Assembly (NCBI GenBank): GCA_937891475.1
Contig: CALATC010000083.1
Location: 1-5,501 of the forward strand
DNA length: 5,501 bases
Direction of reading: 5' to 3'
Source of the DNA: an uncultured Granulicatella sp.
GTDB taxonomy: Bacteria; Bacillota; Bacilli; Lactobacillales; Aerococcaceae
Below are positions 1-4,468 of this stretch, one piece after another. The translations under genes were made by a program, and so were the position numbers. Every line of letters starts with the position of its first letter. Within the stretch, counting starts at the first letter, position 1. The notes beneath the pieces are model-generated. The model worked only from the letters and a program-made list of their open reading frames with translations, made no database searches and was not told the DNA's origin.

Positions 1-24
1 CACCAACAGAATTTGTCGATGAGC
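1..24. repeat. Possible right terminal repeat of an ISL3-family insertion sequence
   Basis: Read on the minus strand, this stretch begins GGCTCATCGACAAATTCTGT and continues TGGTG. This resembles my recollection of ISL3-family ends, which start GGCTCTTCGTCAAAT and often continue into TTGTTGG. If correct, the element would end near base 24 with its transposase to the left of the window. ISL3 elements usually make 8-bp target duplications, so the duplicate would be about bases 25-32 (T-rich). The partner end lies outside the window, so neither the inverted repeat nor the duplication can be tested here. The alternative is the tail of an unknown upstream gene, since two plus-strand frames stay open to 80 and 84. 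Confidence 0.3.
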
Positions 25-95
25 CGATTTTTTTCTTTTGGAATTTTAGAAGGGATGAGCGGAATTCCTCAACTGAGTAATTAAAAACAGAGCTA

Positions 96-124
96 TTCCA
101 TTTTAAAAACGTTTATGGTACAGT
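96..124 (+). promoter_or_regulatory. Candidate promoter of the toxin mRNA
   Basis: A TG-G-TACAGT extended -10 element (TG 116-117, hexamer 119-124) lies upstream of the small toxin frames. The position 17 bases further upstream (96-101, TTCCAT) is a poor -35, so activity would depend on the extended -10. Transcription would start near 131 and leave a 5' UTR of about 90 nt before the toxin. An overlapping alternative uses TATATG at 124-129. Some promoter is needed here for the downstream locus, but this placement is uncertain. Confidence 0.35.
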
Positions 125-180
125 ATATGCGTAGAAAGTTTGAAAGCGGTGGCGATCTCTTAATAAGGTAGGTGATGCTT

Positions 181-234
181 ATGAGCATTGAATTAAATCT
201 ACTAGGAAGGAGGTTGCGATTTGTCAAACTATGA
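181..234 (+). CDS. Short leader reading frame overlapping the toxin start
   Basis: An ATG at 181 opens a 17-codon frame (MSIELNLLGRRLRFVKL) ending at TGA 232-234. A purine-rich AAGGTAGGTG at 165-174 sits six bases upstream and could act as its ribosome binding site. The frame runs over the toxin's Shine-Dalgarno sequence, which here is read as Gly-Arg-Arg (GGA AGG AGG, with two rare Arg codons). It ends 14 bases inside the toxin gene in another frame. That layout suggests translational coupling: a ribosome on the leader would expose or block the toxin start. The peptide itself has no recognisable domain. It could also be a chance frame, and nothing here proves it is translated. Confidence 0.35.
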   Translation: MSIELNLLGRRLRFVKL

Positions 235-325
235 AGTGTTGACATTGATAGGTACATTTGCCATGGTACTATTGGCATTGTTATCATTGATTGTCAAAAT
301 CATAGAAATAACGACAAAAAAATAA
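221..325 (+). CDS. Small membrane toxin, putative holin-like (TxpA/BsrG-type) type I toxin
   Basis: This 34-codon frame starts at TTG 221. The start is fixed by a very strong Shine-Dalgarno AGGAAGGAGG at 204-213, seven bases upstream, and no in-frame ATG start lies nearby. The peptide begins MSNYEVLTLIGTFAMVLLAL and has one hydrophobic span at about residues 6-25. A short tail with charged residues follows, ending TTKK. The pattern MSxYE-x-L-x-L, a hydrophobic run with F and ALL, then Lys at the end is that of the 'putative holin-like toxin' family of Firmicutes, related to TxpA and BsrG. Members insert in the membrane and stop growth when not silenced by an antisense RNA. Here the gene's 3' end and UTR are covered by a convergent antisense transcript, which strongly supports the call. 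Toxicity is inferred, not shown. It may instead be a degenerate or tamed copy, but the frame is intact. Confidence 0.85.
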   Translation: MSNYEVLTLIGTFAMVLLALLSLIVKIIEITTKK

Positions 326-362
326 CACCGCTCACAACTTTGACGAGTTGAGTGGTGTTATT
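321..362 (-). terminator. Intrinsic terminator of the antisense RNA
   Basis: The arms at 321-339 and 346-362 pair around a six-base loop. The outer stem is AATAACACC with GGTGTTATT, the inner stem CAACT with AGTTG, with a small bulge between them. On the minus strand it is followed by seven consecutive T residues, a textbook terminator. On the plus strand the tail (TTATTTATG) is weak, so the toxin transcript probably reads through to the second hairpin. The toxin stop codon (323-325) lies inside the left arm. Confidence 0.75.
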
Positions 363-380
363 TATGTCATTCAATAAGCC

Positions 381-397
381 ACCGTCTTTTTAACGGT
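381..397. other. Small hairpin with possible kissing loop in the toxin/antitoxin overlap
   Basis: ACCGT (381-385) pairs with ACGGT (393-397) around a seven-base loop, CTTTTTA. In the toxin mRNA the loop contains UUUA, which fits the YUNR U-turn motif used as a first-contact site in several antisense systems. The complementary loop forms in the antisense RNA. The hairpin is plain in the sequence. The recognition role is inference. Confidence 0.45.
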
Positions 398-401
398 CTA
401 C

Positions 402-432
402 AAGAGAGTCGAGTTCCCGCTCGGCTCTTTTT
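402..432 (+). terminator. Intrinsic terminator of the toxin mRNA
   Basis: A 12-bp stem, AAGAGAGTCGAG (402-413) with CTCGGCTCTTTT (420-431), closes a TTCCCG loop and is followed directly by a T run on the plus strand. Two pairs are G-T wobbles. No T run follows on the minus strand, so there the same sequence forms the 5' stem-loop of the antisense RNA. The toxin mRNA should therefore end near 432. Confidence 0.8.
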
Positions 433-440
433 GTATCTAA

Positions 441-469
441 AGTATAACAGAATCTAAAAAATATGTAAA
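441..469 (-). promoter_or_regulatory. Strong promoter of the antisense RNA
   Basis: On the minus strand the -35 is TTTACA (469-464) and the -10 is TATACT (446-441), separated by exactly 17 bases, with an extended TG at 449-448. This is one of the best promoter matches in the window and is much stronger than the candidate toxin promoter. That fits the usual excess of antitoxin RNA over toxin mRNA in type I systems. The start is predicted near 434. Confidence 0.75.
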
Positions 470-562
470 TAATTCTAGCTATATCTTACTTTTTGTTCGA
501 CAAATCCTATCGATGTATTAGTTTAAGTATCGAAATTCCATTATGGTGCAAATAAAAATTCA

Positions 563-1378
563 TTATGCTTCTAAATTAAAATAATTCATCAAGTAATGAG
601 CTAATCCATCTTGATCATGTGGAAGTGGAGTAATGTCGTCAGCAATTGCTTTTAGGCTATCGATGGCATTATTCATCGCAACGCCGTGCCCAGCAAATTC
701 AATCATTTCTAAGTCATTATCTTCATCACCAAAAGCTAAAACATCTTCCGTTGGAATTCCATAATATCGAGATAAATGTTGGATTCCAGTAGACTTATCA
801 ATACCATAAGTTACAATCTCTAGGCAAGGCATATCGCCTCCCCAAGTACGCACATCAATCGTGTGTCCATAACGTTGCTTAATTTTTTCTTTAATGAAAG
901 GTTGTTTTTCAATACTAGAAAAAACGGTAATAGCTGTTGGCTTTTCTAGTAATTGCGTATCTTTTTGTAATAAGATAGGTTGTTGATCTTTTGGATAGTA
1001 AGGTGAATCAGGAATATTTTCAATGGTAGCATATAAATGATGCTTTCCTTCAACCATGAAATAATCACATTCTAATTCTTTATGAAAATCTAACATGTCA
1101 AAAACGATTTCTTCATCTAATGTTACGTGAAATTCTCCTTGCCAATTTTCGTCATTTGGAATATGGCATAGGGCACCATTGAAGTTTACTAGCGGTCCAC
1201 CTAATCCTAATTCTTCATATAAATATTTTGAACTTCGATAAGGACGACCTGTTACAATCGCAACTTTATGTCCAAGTTCTGTTAAGCGGTGTAATGTTTG
1301 AATCGTAATAGGACTAAATTCAGATTGCCCATTTAATGTTGTGCCATCTAAATCTAGTGCAATTAATTTTGGTTTCAT
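563..1378 (-). CDS. HAD-superfamily Cof-type phosphatase (YitU-like)
   Basis: This 271-residue protein is a complete cytosolic sugar-phosphate/nucleotide-type phosphatase of the HAD superfamily, Cof subfamily, with a C2 cap. All four HAD motifs are visible. Motif I is DLDGTTL, with nucleophile Asp9 and acid/base Asp11. Motif II is Thr43 in VTGRPY. Motif III is Lys195 in GIDKSTG. Motif IV is GDEDND, with metal ligands Asp218 and Asp222. The cap occupies roughly residues 80-190. The ATG at 1378 has AGGAGG (1384-1389) five bases upstream. The gene is divergent from the hydrolase/SufT pair. In Bacillus subtilis I recall yitU (a HAD phosphatase reported to act on a riboflavin precursor) next to yitV and yitW, so this may be the YitU counterpart. 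Substrate cannot be read from the sequence, because Cof-type enzymes are many and promiscuous. No clear terminator follows it, so read-through towards the antisense RNA gene is possible. Confidence 0.92.
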   Translation of the reverse strand: MKPKLIALDLDGTTLNGQSEFSPITIQTLHRLTELGHKVAIVTGRPYRSSKYLYEELGLGGPLVNFNGALCHIPNDENWQGEFHVTLDEEIVFDMLDFHKELECDYFMVEGKHHLYATIENIPDSPYYPKDQQPILLQKDTQLLEKPTAITVFSSIEKQPFIKEKIKQRYGHTIDVRTWGGDMPCLEIVTYGIDKSTGIQHLSRYYGIPTEDVLAFGDEDNDLEMIEFAGHGVAMNNAIDSLKAIADDITPLPHDQDGLAHYLMNYFNLEA

Positions 1379-1403
1379 TTTTTCCTCCTGTAGTTATCTA
1401 TTT

Positions 1404-1433
1404 AATCGATTTTAATTGACGGAAACTTGTCAA
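1404..1433 (-). promoter_or_regulatory. Weak candidate promoter of the HAD phosphatase
   Basis: On the minus strand a perfect TTGACA (1433-1428) is followed 18 bases later by TCGATT (1409-1404), only a 3/6 match to the -10 consensus. The -35 lies in the right arm of the dyad at 1414-1435. The predicted start is about 20 bases before the gene, leaving just room for the AGGAGG site. The poor -10 suggests low or activator-dependent transcription, or a different start. Confidence 0.35.
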
Positions 1434-1435
1434 TT
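1414..1435. promoter_or_regulatory. Inverted repeat between divergent promoters, possible operator
   Basis: AATTGAC (1414-1420) and GTCAATT (1429-1435) form a perfect 7-bp inverted repeat with an eight-base gap, half-site centres 15 bases apart. Each arm contains the -35 hexamer of one divergent promoter (TTGACG on plus, TTGACA on minus). A bound dimer could control both directions at once. The symmetry may also be simply two back-to-back -35 elements. No regulator gene is in the window. Confidence 0.4.
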
Positions 1436-1445
1436 TAGTTACAAT
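1416..1445 (+). promoter_or_regulatory. Promoter of the hydrolase-sufT operon
   Basis: TTGACG (1416-1421) and TACAAT (1440-1445) are each 5/6 matches to consensus, separated by 18 bases. The predicted start is near 1452, giving a 5' UTR of about 45 nt before the hydrolase ATG. Confidence 0.65.
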
Positions 1446-1497
1446 ATCCTTATGAGTGTACCATATTTTTTATAAAATATGAAGAAAGAGGTTAGTT

Positions 1498-2259
1498 ATG
1501 ATTATTATTCAAGAAAAAGTTATTGAAAATATCCCAATTTTAGAAATTGTTCAAGATGAAAATAAAGATAAAGTGATTCCAACCGTTGTTTGTTACCATG
1601 GTTGGACTGGTAGTAAGGAAAACTGTATTCACTATGGAGCCATGCTTGCTAAAAATGGCATGCGCGCCATTTTACCAGATCAGCTATATCATGGTGAGCG
1701 AAAAACATCTGAATTAAATGGCTTTGAATTATGGGAAATTATTGGGCAAAATGTTAAAGAATTTCCAACATTAGTGGGTGCATATCAAAAAGAAAACTTA
1801 GTTGAAAATAAAATCGGAGCAATTGGTTTCAGTATGGGTGGAATGACAACTTATGCGTTATTGAAACATTTTCCATTTTTATACGCTGCTGTTAGTTTAA
1901 TGGGAAATGCAGATCCAGTTGAATTTGCAAAATGGTCGATTACTTCTGCTTGGATGAAAGACAAACCAGCAGTAGAATTAACTCCTGATTTAATGGATAA
2001 ATATATTCCAATGTTACAAAGTTTATCATTAGCAGATACACCAGAAAAAATTGCAGGTCGTCCAGTATTAATTTGGCATGGACTAGAAGATAAAAAAGTT
2101 CCATATGCATTAAACCGTGCATTTTACGAAAAGATTAAAGATGAACCGTATGCGGGTCGTGTGAAATGGATTGAAACACCAGATGTGCCACACTTTGTTA
2201 CGTTTAAAGCCATTGAAGCATCTGTAGAATTTTTAAAAGAATCATTAGTAGAGGAGTAA
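1498..2259 (+). CDS. yitV: Alpha/beta hydrolase, YitV-like dienelactone-hydrolase/esterase type
   Basis: This 253-residue cytosolic serine hydrolase has a complete apparent catalytic triad. Nucleophile Ser112 is in the elbow GFSMGG, Asp198 is in HGLEDKKVP, and His232 is in DVPHFVT. The HGW at residues 34-36 after the first core strand probably forms part of the oxyanion hole. No signal peptide or membrane span is seen. Length and the HGWTGSKE and DQLYHGER regions fit the YitV group of prolyl-oligopeptidase/dienelactone-hydrolase-like esterases. The substrate is unknown. The ATG at 1498 is preceded by a GAAAGAGG site six bases upstream. The gene lies only four bases ahead of the sufT-like gene, whose ribosome binding site is inside this gene's last codons, so the two are surely one operon. 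I recall the same pairing, yitV-yitW, in Bacillus subtilis, which is the basis for the symbol. A metabolic tie to Fe-S assembly is not established. Confidence 0.85.
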   Translation: MIIIQEKVIENIPILEIVQDENKDKVIPTVVCYHGWTGSKENCIHYGAMLAKNGMRAILPDQLYHGERKTSELNGFELWEIIGQNVKEFPTLVGAYQKENLVENKIGAIGFSMGGMTTYALLKHFPFLYAAVSLMGNADPVEFAKWSITSAWMKDKPAVELTPDLMDKYIPMLQSLSLADTPEKIAGRPVLIWHGLEDKKVPYALNRAFYEKIKDEPYAGRVKWIETPDVPHFVTFKAIEASVEFLKESLVEE

Positions 2260-2263
2260 TCGT

Positions 2264-2581
2264 ATGAGTGAAACACCAGAATCAATGAAGGAAAAAATTT
2301 TAGAAGCGTTAGAAACAGTGATTGACCCTGAATTAGGAATTGATATTGTTAATTTAGGATTAATTTATGGAGTAGAGCTAAATGAAGAAGGACATTGCCA
2401 AGTGAATTTAACACTGACAACAATGGGATGTCCATTAGCTGATATTATTACAGATGAAATTCATCGTGCATTAAAGGGAATTGAAGAAATCAAAACCATC
2501 GATGTTAAATTAGTTTGGTACCCAGCTTGGTCTCCAGAAAAAATGTCTCGTTATGCGAGAATTGCACTAGGAATTCGATAA
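2264..2581 (+). CDS. sufT: SufT/YitW-like iron-sulfur cluster assembly factor (DUF59/MIP18 family)
   Basis: This 105-residue protein is a stand-alone DUF59 (MIP18-like) domain. Characteristic features are the IDPELGIDIVNLGLIY stretch at about residues 20-35, the conserved cysteine Cys56 in TTMGCPL, and the WYPAWSPEKMS block at about 85-95. Proteins of this type (YitW in Bacillus, SufT in Staphylococcus) act in the cytosol as auxiliary maturation factors. They help deliver Fe-S clusters to enzymes such as aconitase, the conserved cysteine being important for cluster handling. Length is typical. The ATG at 2264 has AGAGGAG (2250-2256) seven bases upstream, inside the end of the hydrolase gene, so translation is probably coupled. 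The gene is second in a two-gene operon and ends at a strong terminator. The SUF scaffold genes are not in the window. The PaaD branch of DUF59 is a less likely alternative because no phenylacetate genes are near. Confidence 0.88.
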   Translation: MSETPESMKEKILEALETVIDPELGIDIVNLGLIYGVELNEEGHCQVNLTLTTMGCPLADIITDEIHRALKGIEEIKTIDVKLVWYPAWSPEKMSRYARIALGIR

Positions 2582-2594
2582 TGAATAGAAAAAG

Positions 2595-2627
2595 AAGGCT
2601 TAAAATCTACTCATGATTTTAAGCCTT
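2595..2627. terminator. Bidirectional intrinsic terminator
   Basis: A perfect 13-bp stem (AAGGCTTAAAATC at 2595-2607 with GATTTTAAGCCTT at 2615-2627) closes a seven-base loop. It starts 13 bases after the sufT stop and 12 bases beyond the stop of the convergent minus-strand gene. The plus-strand tail is TTACTATT. The minus-strand tail, CTTTTTCTATT, is more T-rich. It should end both convergent transcripts. Confidence 0.85.
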
Positions 2628-2639
2628 TACTATTGTATG

Positions 2640-2945
2640 TTAATCTTCACCAGGTCGCATTGGGCGTTTATATTTACTTTTTGCTTCTTGACGAATGACC
2701 GTTTGAGGACTCTTTCTTCCAGAGTTATACGTTTTAAAAATTTCTTGCATTCGTTGATCATCAAATAATTCAAGATTTTTGTCGACAAAATGTAGGGCAT
2801 CTTGCTGCCAATCTGAATGATAATAATTAAATAATTCTGCAACAGCCATTCTTTTGTCTGTAGCACTTCCTTGGAAGTTTGGATCTGTTATTTCTGCTAA
2901 ATATTGTTGCATTTTTGCAATTTTTTCTTTATCAAATTCAACCAT
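2640..2945 (-). CDS. Hypothetical protein, unrecognised, 101 residues
   Basis: I do not recognise this protein. It is small, soluble, rich in charged residues and predicted mostly helical, without cysteines, a signal peptide or a membrane span. An acidic/mixed N-terminal half (MVEFDKEKIAKMQQYLAEI) is followed by an aromatic stretch (ELFNYYHSDWQQDALHFVDK, about 37-56). The basic C-terminal tail runs through VIRQEAKSKYKRPMRPGED. The ATG at 2945 has an AAGAGGCG site seven bases upstream and its own extended -10 promoter just before that. With a shared terminator downstream, it is a single-gene unit that looks real. The basic tail could bind nucleic acid or another acidic partner, but this is only a possibility. 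An overlapping minus-strand frame at 2630-2866 is a shadow. Confidence 0.75.
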   Translation of the reverse strand: MVEFDKEKIAKMQQYLAEITDPNFQGSATDKRMAVAELFNYYHSDWQQDALHFVDKNLELFDDQRMQEIFKTYNSGRKSPQTVIRQEAKSKYKRPMRPGED

Positions 2946-2969
2946 AAATCTTCGCCTCTTTTCGTTTGT

Positions 2970-2998
2970 ATTGTAACATAATTTGTAGGTCTAAAAAA
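2970..2998 (-). promoter_or_regulatory. Promoter of the 101-residue hypothetical gene
   Basis: On the minus strand an extended -10, TG-T-TACAAT (2978-2970), lies about 25 bases before the start codon. The -35 position at 17-base spacing (2998-2993) reads TTTTTT and is poor, so the TG extension probably matters. A T-rich tract there may act as an upstream element. Confidence 0.55.
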
Positions 2999-3054
2999 GA
3001 AAAATTTATCGTTACCATGAGAGAATCCTATCATTTTTCCAAGGGTATGACTGT

Positions 3055-3087
3055 CAAAATTTTGTATATTTTAGTATACTATATAAT
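3055..3087 (+). promoter_or_regulatory. Promoter region of the MATE gene with two short palindromes
   Basis: A perfect TATAAT -10 lies at 3082-3087 and a second possible -10, TATACT, at 3075-3080. No good -35 is present: TTGTAT (3062-3067) is only 14 bases from the first, and TGTCAA (3052-3057) is 17 from the second. Two perfect 10-bp palindromes, CAAAATTTTG (3055-3064) and TAGTATACTA (3072-3081), fall in this stretch, 17 bases centre to centre. They could be half-sites for a repressor, as drug-exporter genes are often repressed, but such AT-rich palindromes also arise by chance. Confidence 0.5.
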
Positions 3088-3116
3088 TGAGTATGTATAT
3101 AGAAAAGAGGAGTAAA

Positions 3117-4451
3117 ATGGCGAAGGATATGACATCTGGAAATCCGATGAAATTAATATCACGGTTTACGTTACCATTGTTAATAGGAAATGTTTTTCAA
3201 CAGTTCTATAATATGGCTGATACTTATTTTGTGGGTCGATATATTGGAGTACAAGCTCTTGCAGCTGTCGGATCAACAGGAAGTATTGTTTTCTTTATTA
3301 TAGGCTTTGCTATCAGTATGACGGCAGGTTTAGCGATTCCTCTTGCTCAGAAATATGGCGCTAAAGATATGCAAGGAGTAAAAAGAAGTTTCTATGTTTC
3401 AACATTAATTTCTGTAGGTGCTTCAATTATATTGACGACATTAAGTATGTTGTTTTGCCGTCAAATATTAGAAATCATGCAAACTCCTCCAGAAATTATC
3501 GATTATGCTTATGAGTATTTAATGGTGATTTTTGCTGGGATTTTTGCTCAAATTGCTTTTAATTTACTATCGAATATTATTCGAGCCATTGGAGATGCGA
3601 ATACACCTCTTTATTTCTTAGTACTTTCTTGTGTACTAAATATTTTATTAGATTATGTATTTATTGTTCATTTAAATATGGGTGTTGGAGGTTCTGGATT
3701 TGCAACTGTAGTCAGTCAATTATTCTCTGCCATTTGCTGTTATATGTATATTAAAAAGAAAATTCCAATTTTACATATAAAAAAAGAGTCACTTTATTTT
3801 ACAAAAGATTTTTTATTCCACCATATGAATATCTCGTTTCCAATGGGATTTCAATCTTCTATTATTGCGATTGGAACCATTACGGTGCAAATTGTATTAA
3901 ATCGTTTAGGACATGAAGCGGTGGCTGGCTATACAGCTGCACAAAAGATTGACCAATTAGGAATCTTACCTATGATGTCATTTGGAATTACAATGGCGAC
4001 TTATTCAGCTCAAAATTATGGAGCAAAATTATATGATCGCATTTGGAAAGGTGTTAGAGATTGTATTAAACTTTCTCTTACATTTAGTTTTTGCGTAGGA
4101 TTTATATTAATTCTATTTAGTCCATATTTTATGAGAATGTTTGTAGGTGTGGGACATGAATCGGTAGTGGAATATGGTAGACTTTATATTTTAGCTAATT
4201 CTTCATCCTATGGTATTTTGTCATTATTATTTATTTATCGTTATACATTACAAGGTGTAGGAAAAACTGTGATTCCAACAATTGCAGGAATTATGGAGTT
4301 AATGATGCGAGTTTTTGCTGCATTAGTGTTAACCAAAATTTTTGGCTATATTGGATTAACAACTGCTAATCCTTTAGCGTGGTTTGGTTCCTTAGTTCCA
4401 TTAGCCATTACTTATTATGCATTTAAAAGAAAATATCAACGTTATAGTTAG
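3117..4451 (+). CDS. MATE-family multidrug/metabolite efflux transporter
   Basis: This is a complete 444-residue integral membrane protein of the MATE family (NorM/DinF/MepA-like), normally twelve membrane helices in two homologous halves. Such proteins export cationic drugs, dyes or metabolites in exchange for Na+ or H+. The N-half signature VFQQFYNMADTYFVGRYIG (about 26-44) and the loop AQKYGAKDMQG (about 77-87) are typical. The second half carries the matching VAGYTAAQKID and SAQNYGAKLYDRIW segments. I chose ATG 3117 because GAGGAG (3107-3112) lies just before it, with a short four-base spacer. The upstream in-frame starts at 3087 (TTG) and 3093 (ATG) sit on or beside the -10 element and have no ribosome binding site. 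The downstream fhs gene begins 17 bases after the stop with no terminator between. Substrate cannot be deduced. Confidence 0.9.
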   Translation: MAKDMTSGNPMKLISRFTLPLLIGNVFQQFYNMADTYFVGRYIGVQALAAVGSTGSIVFFIIGFAISMTAGLAIPLAQKYGAKDMQGVKRSFYVSTLISVGASIILTTLSMLFCRQILEIMQTPPEIIDYAYEYLMVIFAGIFAQIAFNLLSNIIRAIGDANTPLYFLVLSCVLNILLDYVFIVHLNMGVGGSGFATVVSQLFSAICCYMYIKKKIPILHIKKESLYFTKDFLFHHMNISFPMGFQSSIIAIGTITVQIVLNRLGHEAVAGYTAAQKIDQLGILPMMSFGITMATYSAQNYGAKLYDRIWKGVRDCIKLSLTFSFCVGFILILFSPYFMRMFVGVGHESVVEYGRLYILANSSSYGILSLLFIYRYTLQGVGKTVIPTIAGIMELMMRVFAALVLTKIFGYIGLTTANPLAWFGSLVPLAITYYAFKRKYQRYS

Positions 4452-4468
4452 TTCAAGGAGGGGTATGA

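Larger units (their letters stand above)
316..434 (-). ncRNA. Antisense antitoxin RNA (RatA-like in arrangement)
   Basis: The strong minus-strand promoter at 441-469 predicts a start near 434. The first good intrinsic terminator in that direction is the hairpin at 321-362 followed by seven T residues (bases 316-322 read in reverse), giving an RNA of about 119 nt. It is fully complementary to the 3' part of the toxin mRNA, including the last toxin codons. It should fold into three stems: a 5' hairpin (402-431), a small central hairpin (381-397) and the terminator. No convincing reading frame lies in it. Convergent overlap at the 3' end is the layout of txpA/RatA and bsrG/SR4 in Bacillus and broadly of Fst par loci. 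The antitoxin role is inferred from position. Confidence 0.75.

Noticed and set aside
1..84. Two plus-strand frames open from the window edge (stops at 80 and 84), possible gene tail
   Set aside because: Neither short translation matches a family I know, and the two frames are equally open, so no coding call can be supported.
93..287. 64-codon minus-strand frame
   Set aside because: It runs antisense to the leader and toxin frames, has no convincing ribosome site, and is explained as a shadow of the toxin locus.
424..437. GGCTCTTTTTGTATC as a second ISL3-like end
   Set aside because: It is fully explained as the right arm and T tail of the toxin mRNA terminator and does not continue with the ISL3-like sequence.
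492..504. TTTGT-TCG-ACAAA hairpin downstream of the phosphatase as its terminator
   Set aside because: The stem is only five AT-rich pairs with a three-base loop and no T run on the minus strand.
509..534. TCGAT...ATCGA inverted repeat
   Set aside because: The arms are only five bases, the loop is long, and there is no T tail. It is likely chance.
1940..2122. 60-codon minus-strand frame inside the hydrolase gene
   Set aside because: It is a shadow of a clearly real gene on the other strand.
2630..2866. 78-codon minus-strand frame
   Set aside because: It overlaps the 101-codon gene on the same strand, lacks a ribosome site of its own and has low-complexity composition.
3087..3116. Upstream start for the MATE protein (TTG 3087 or ATG 3093)
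   Set aside because: These codons lie on or next to the TATAAT element and have no ribosome site, while ATG 3117 has GAGGAG before it.
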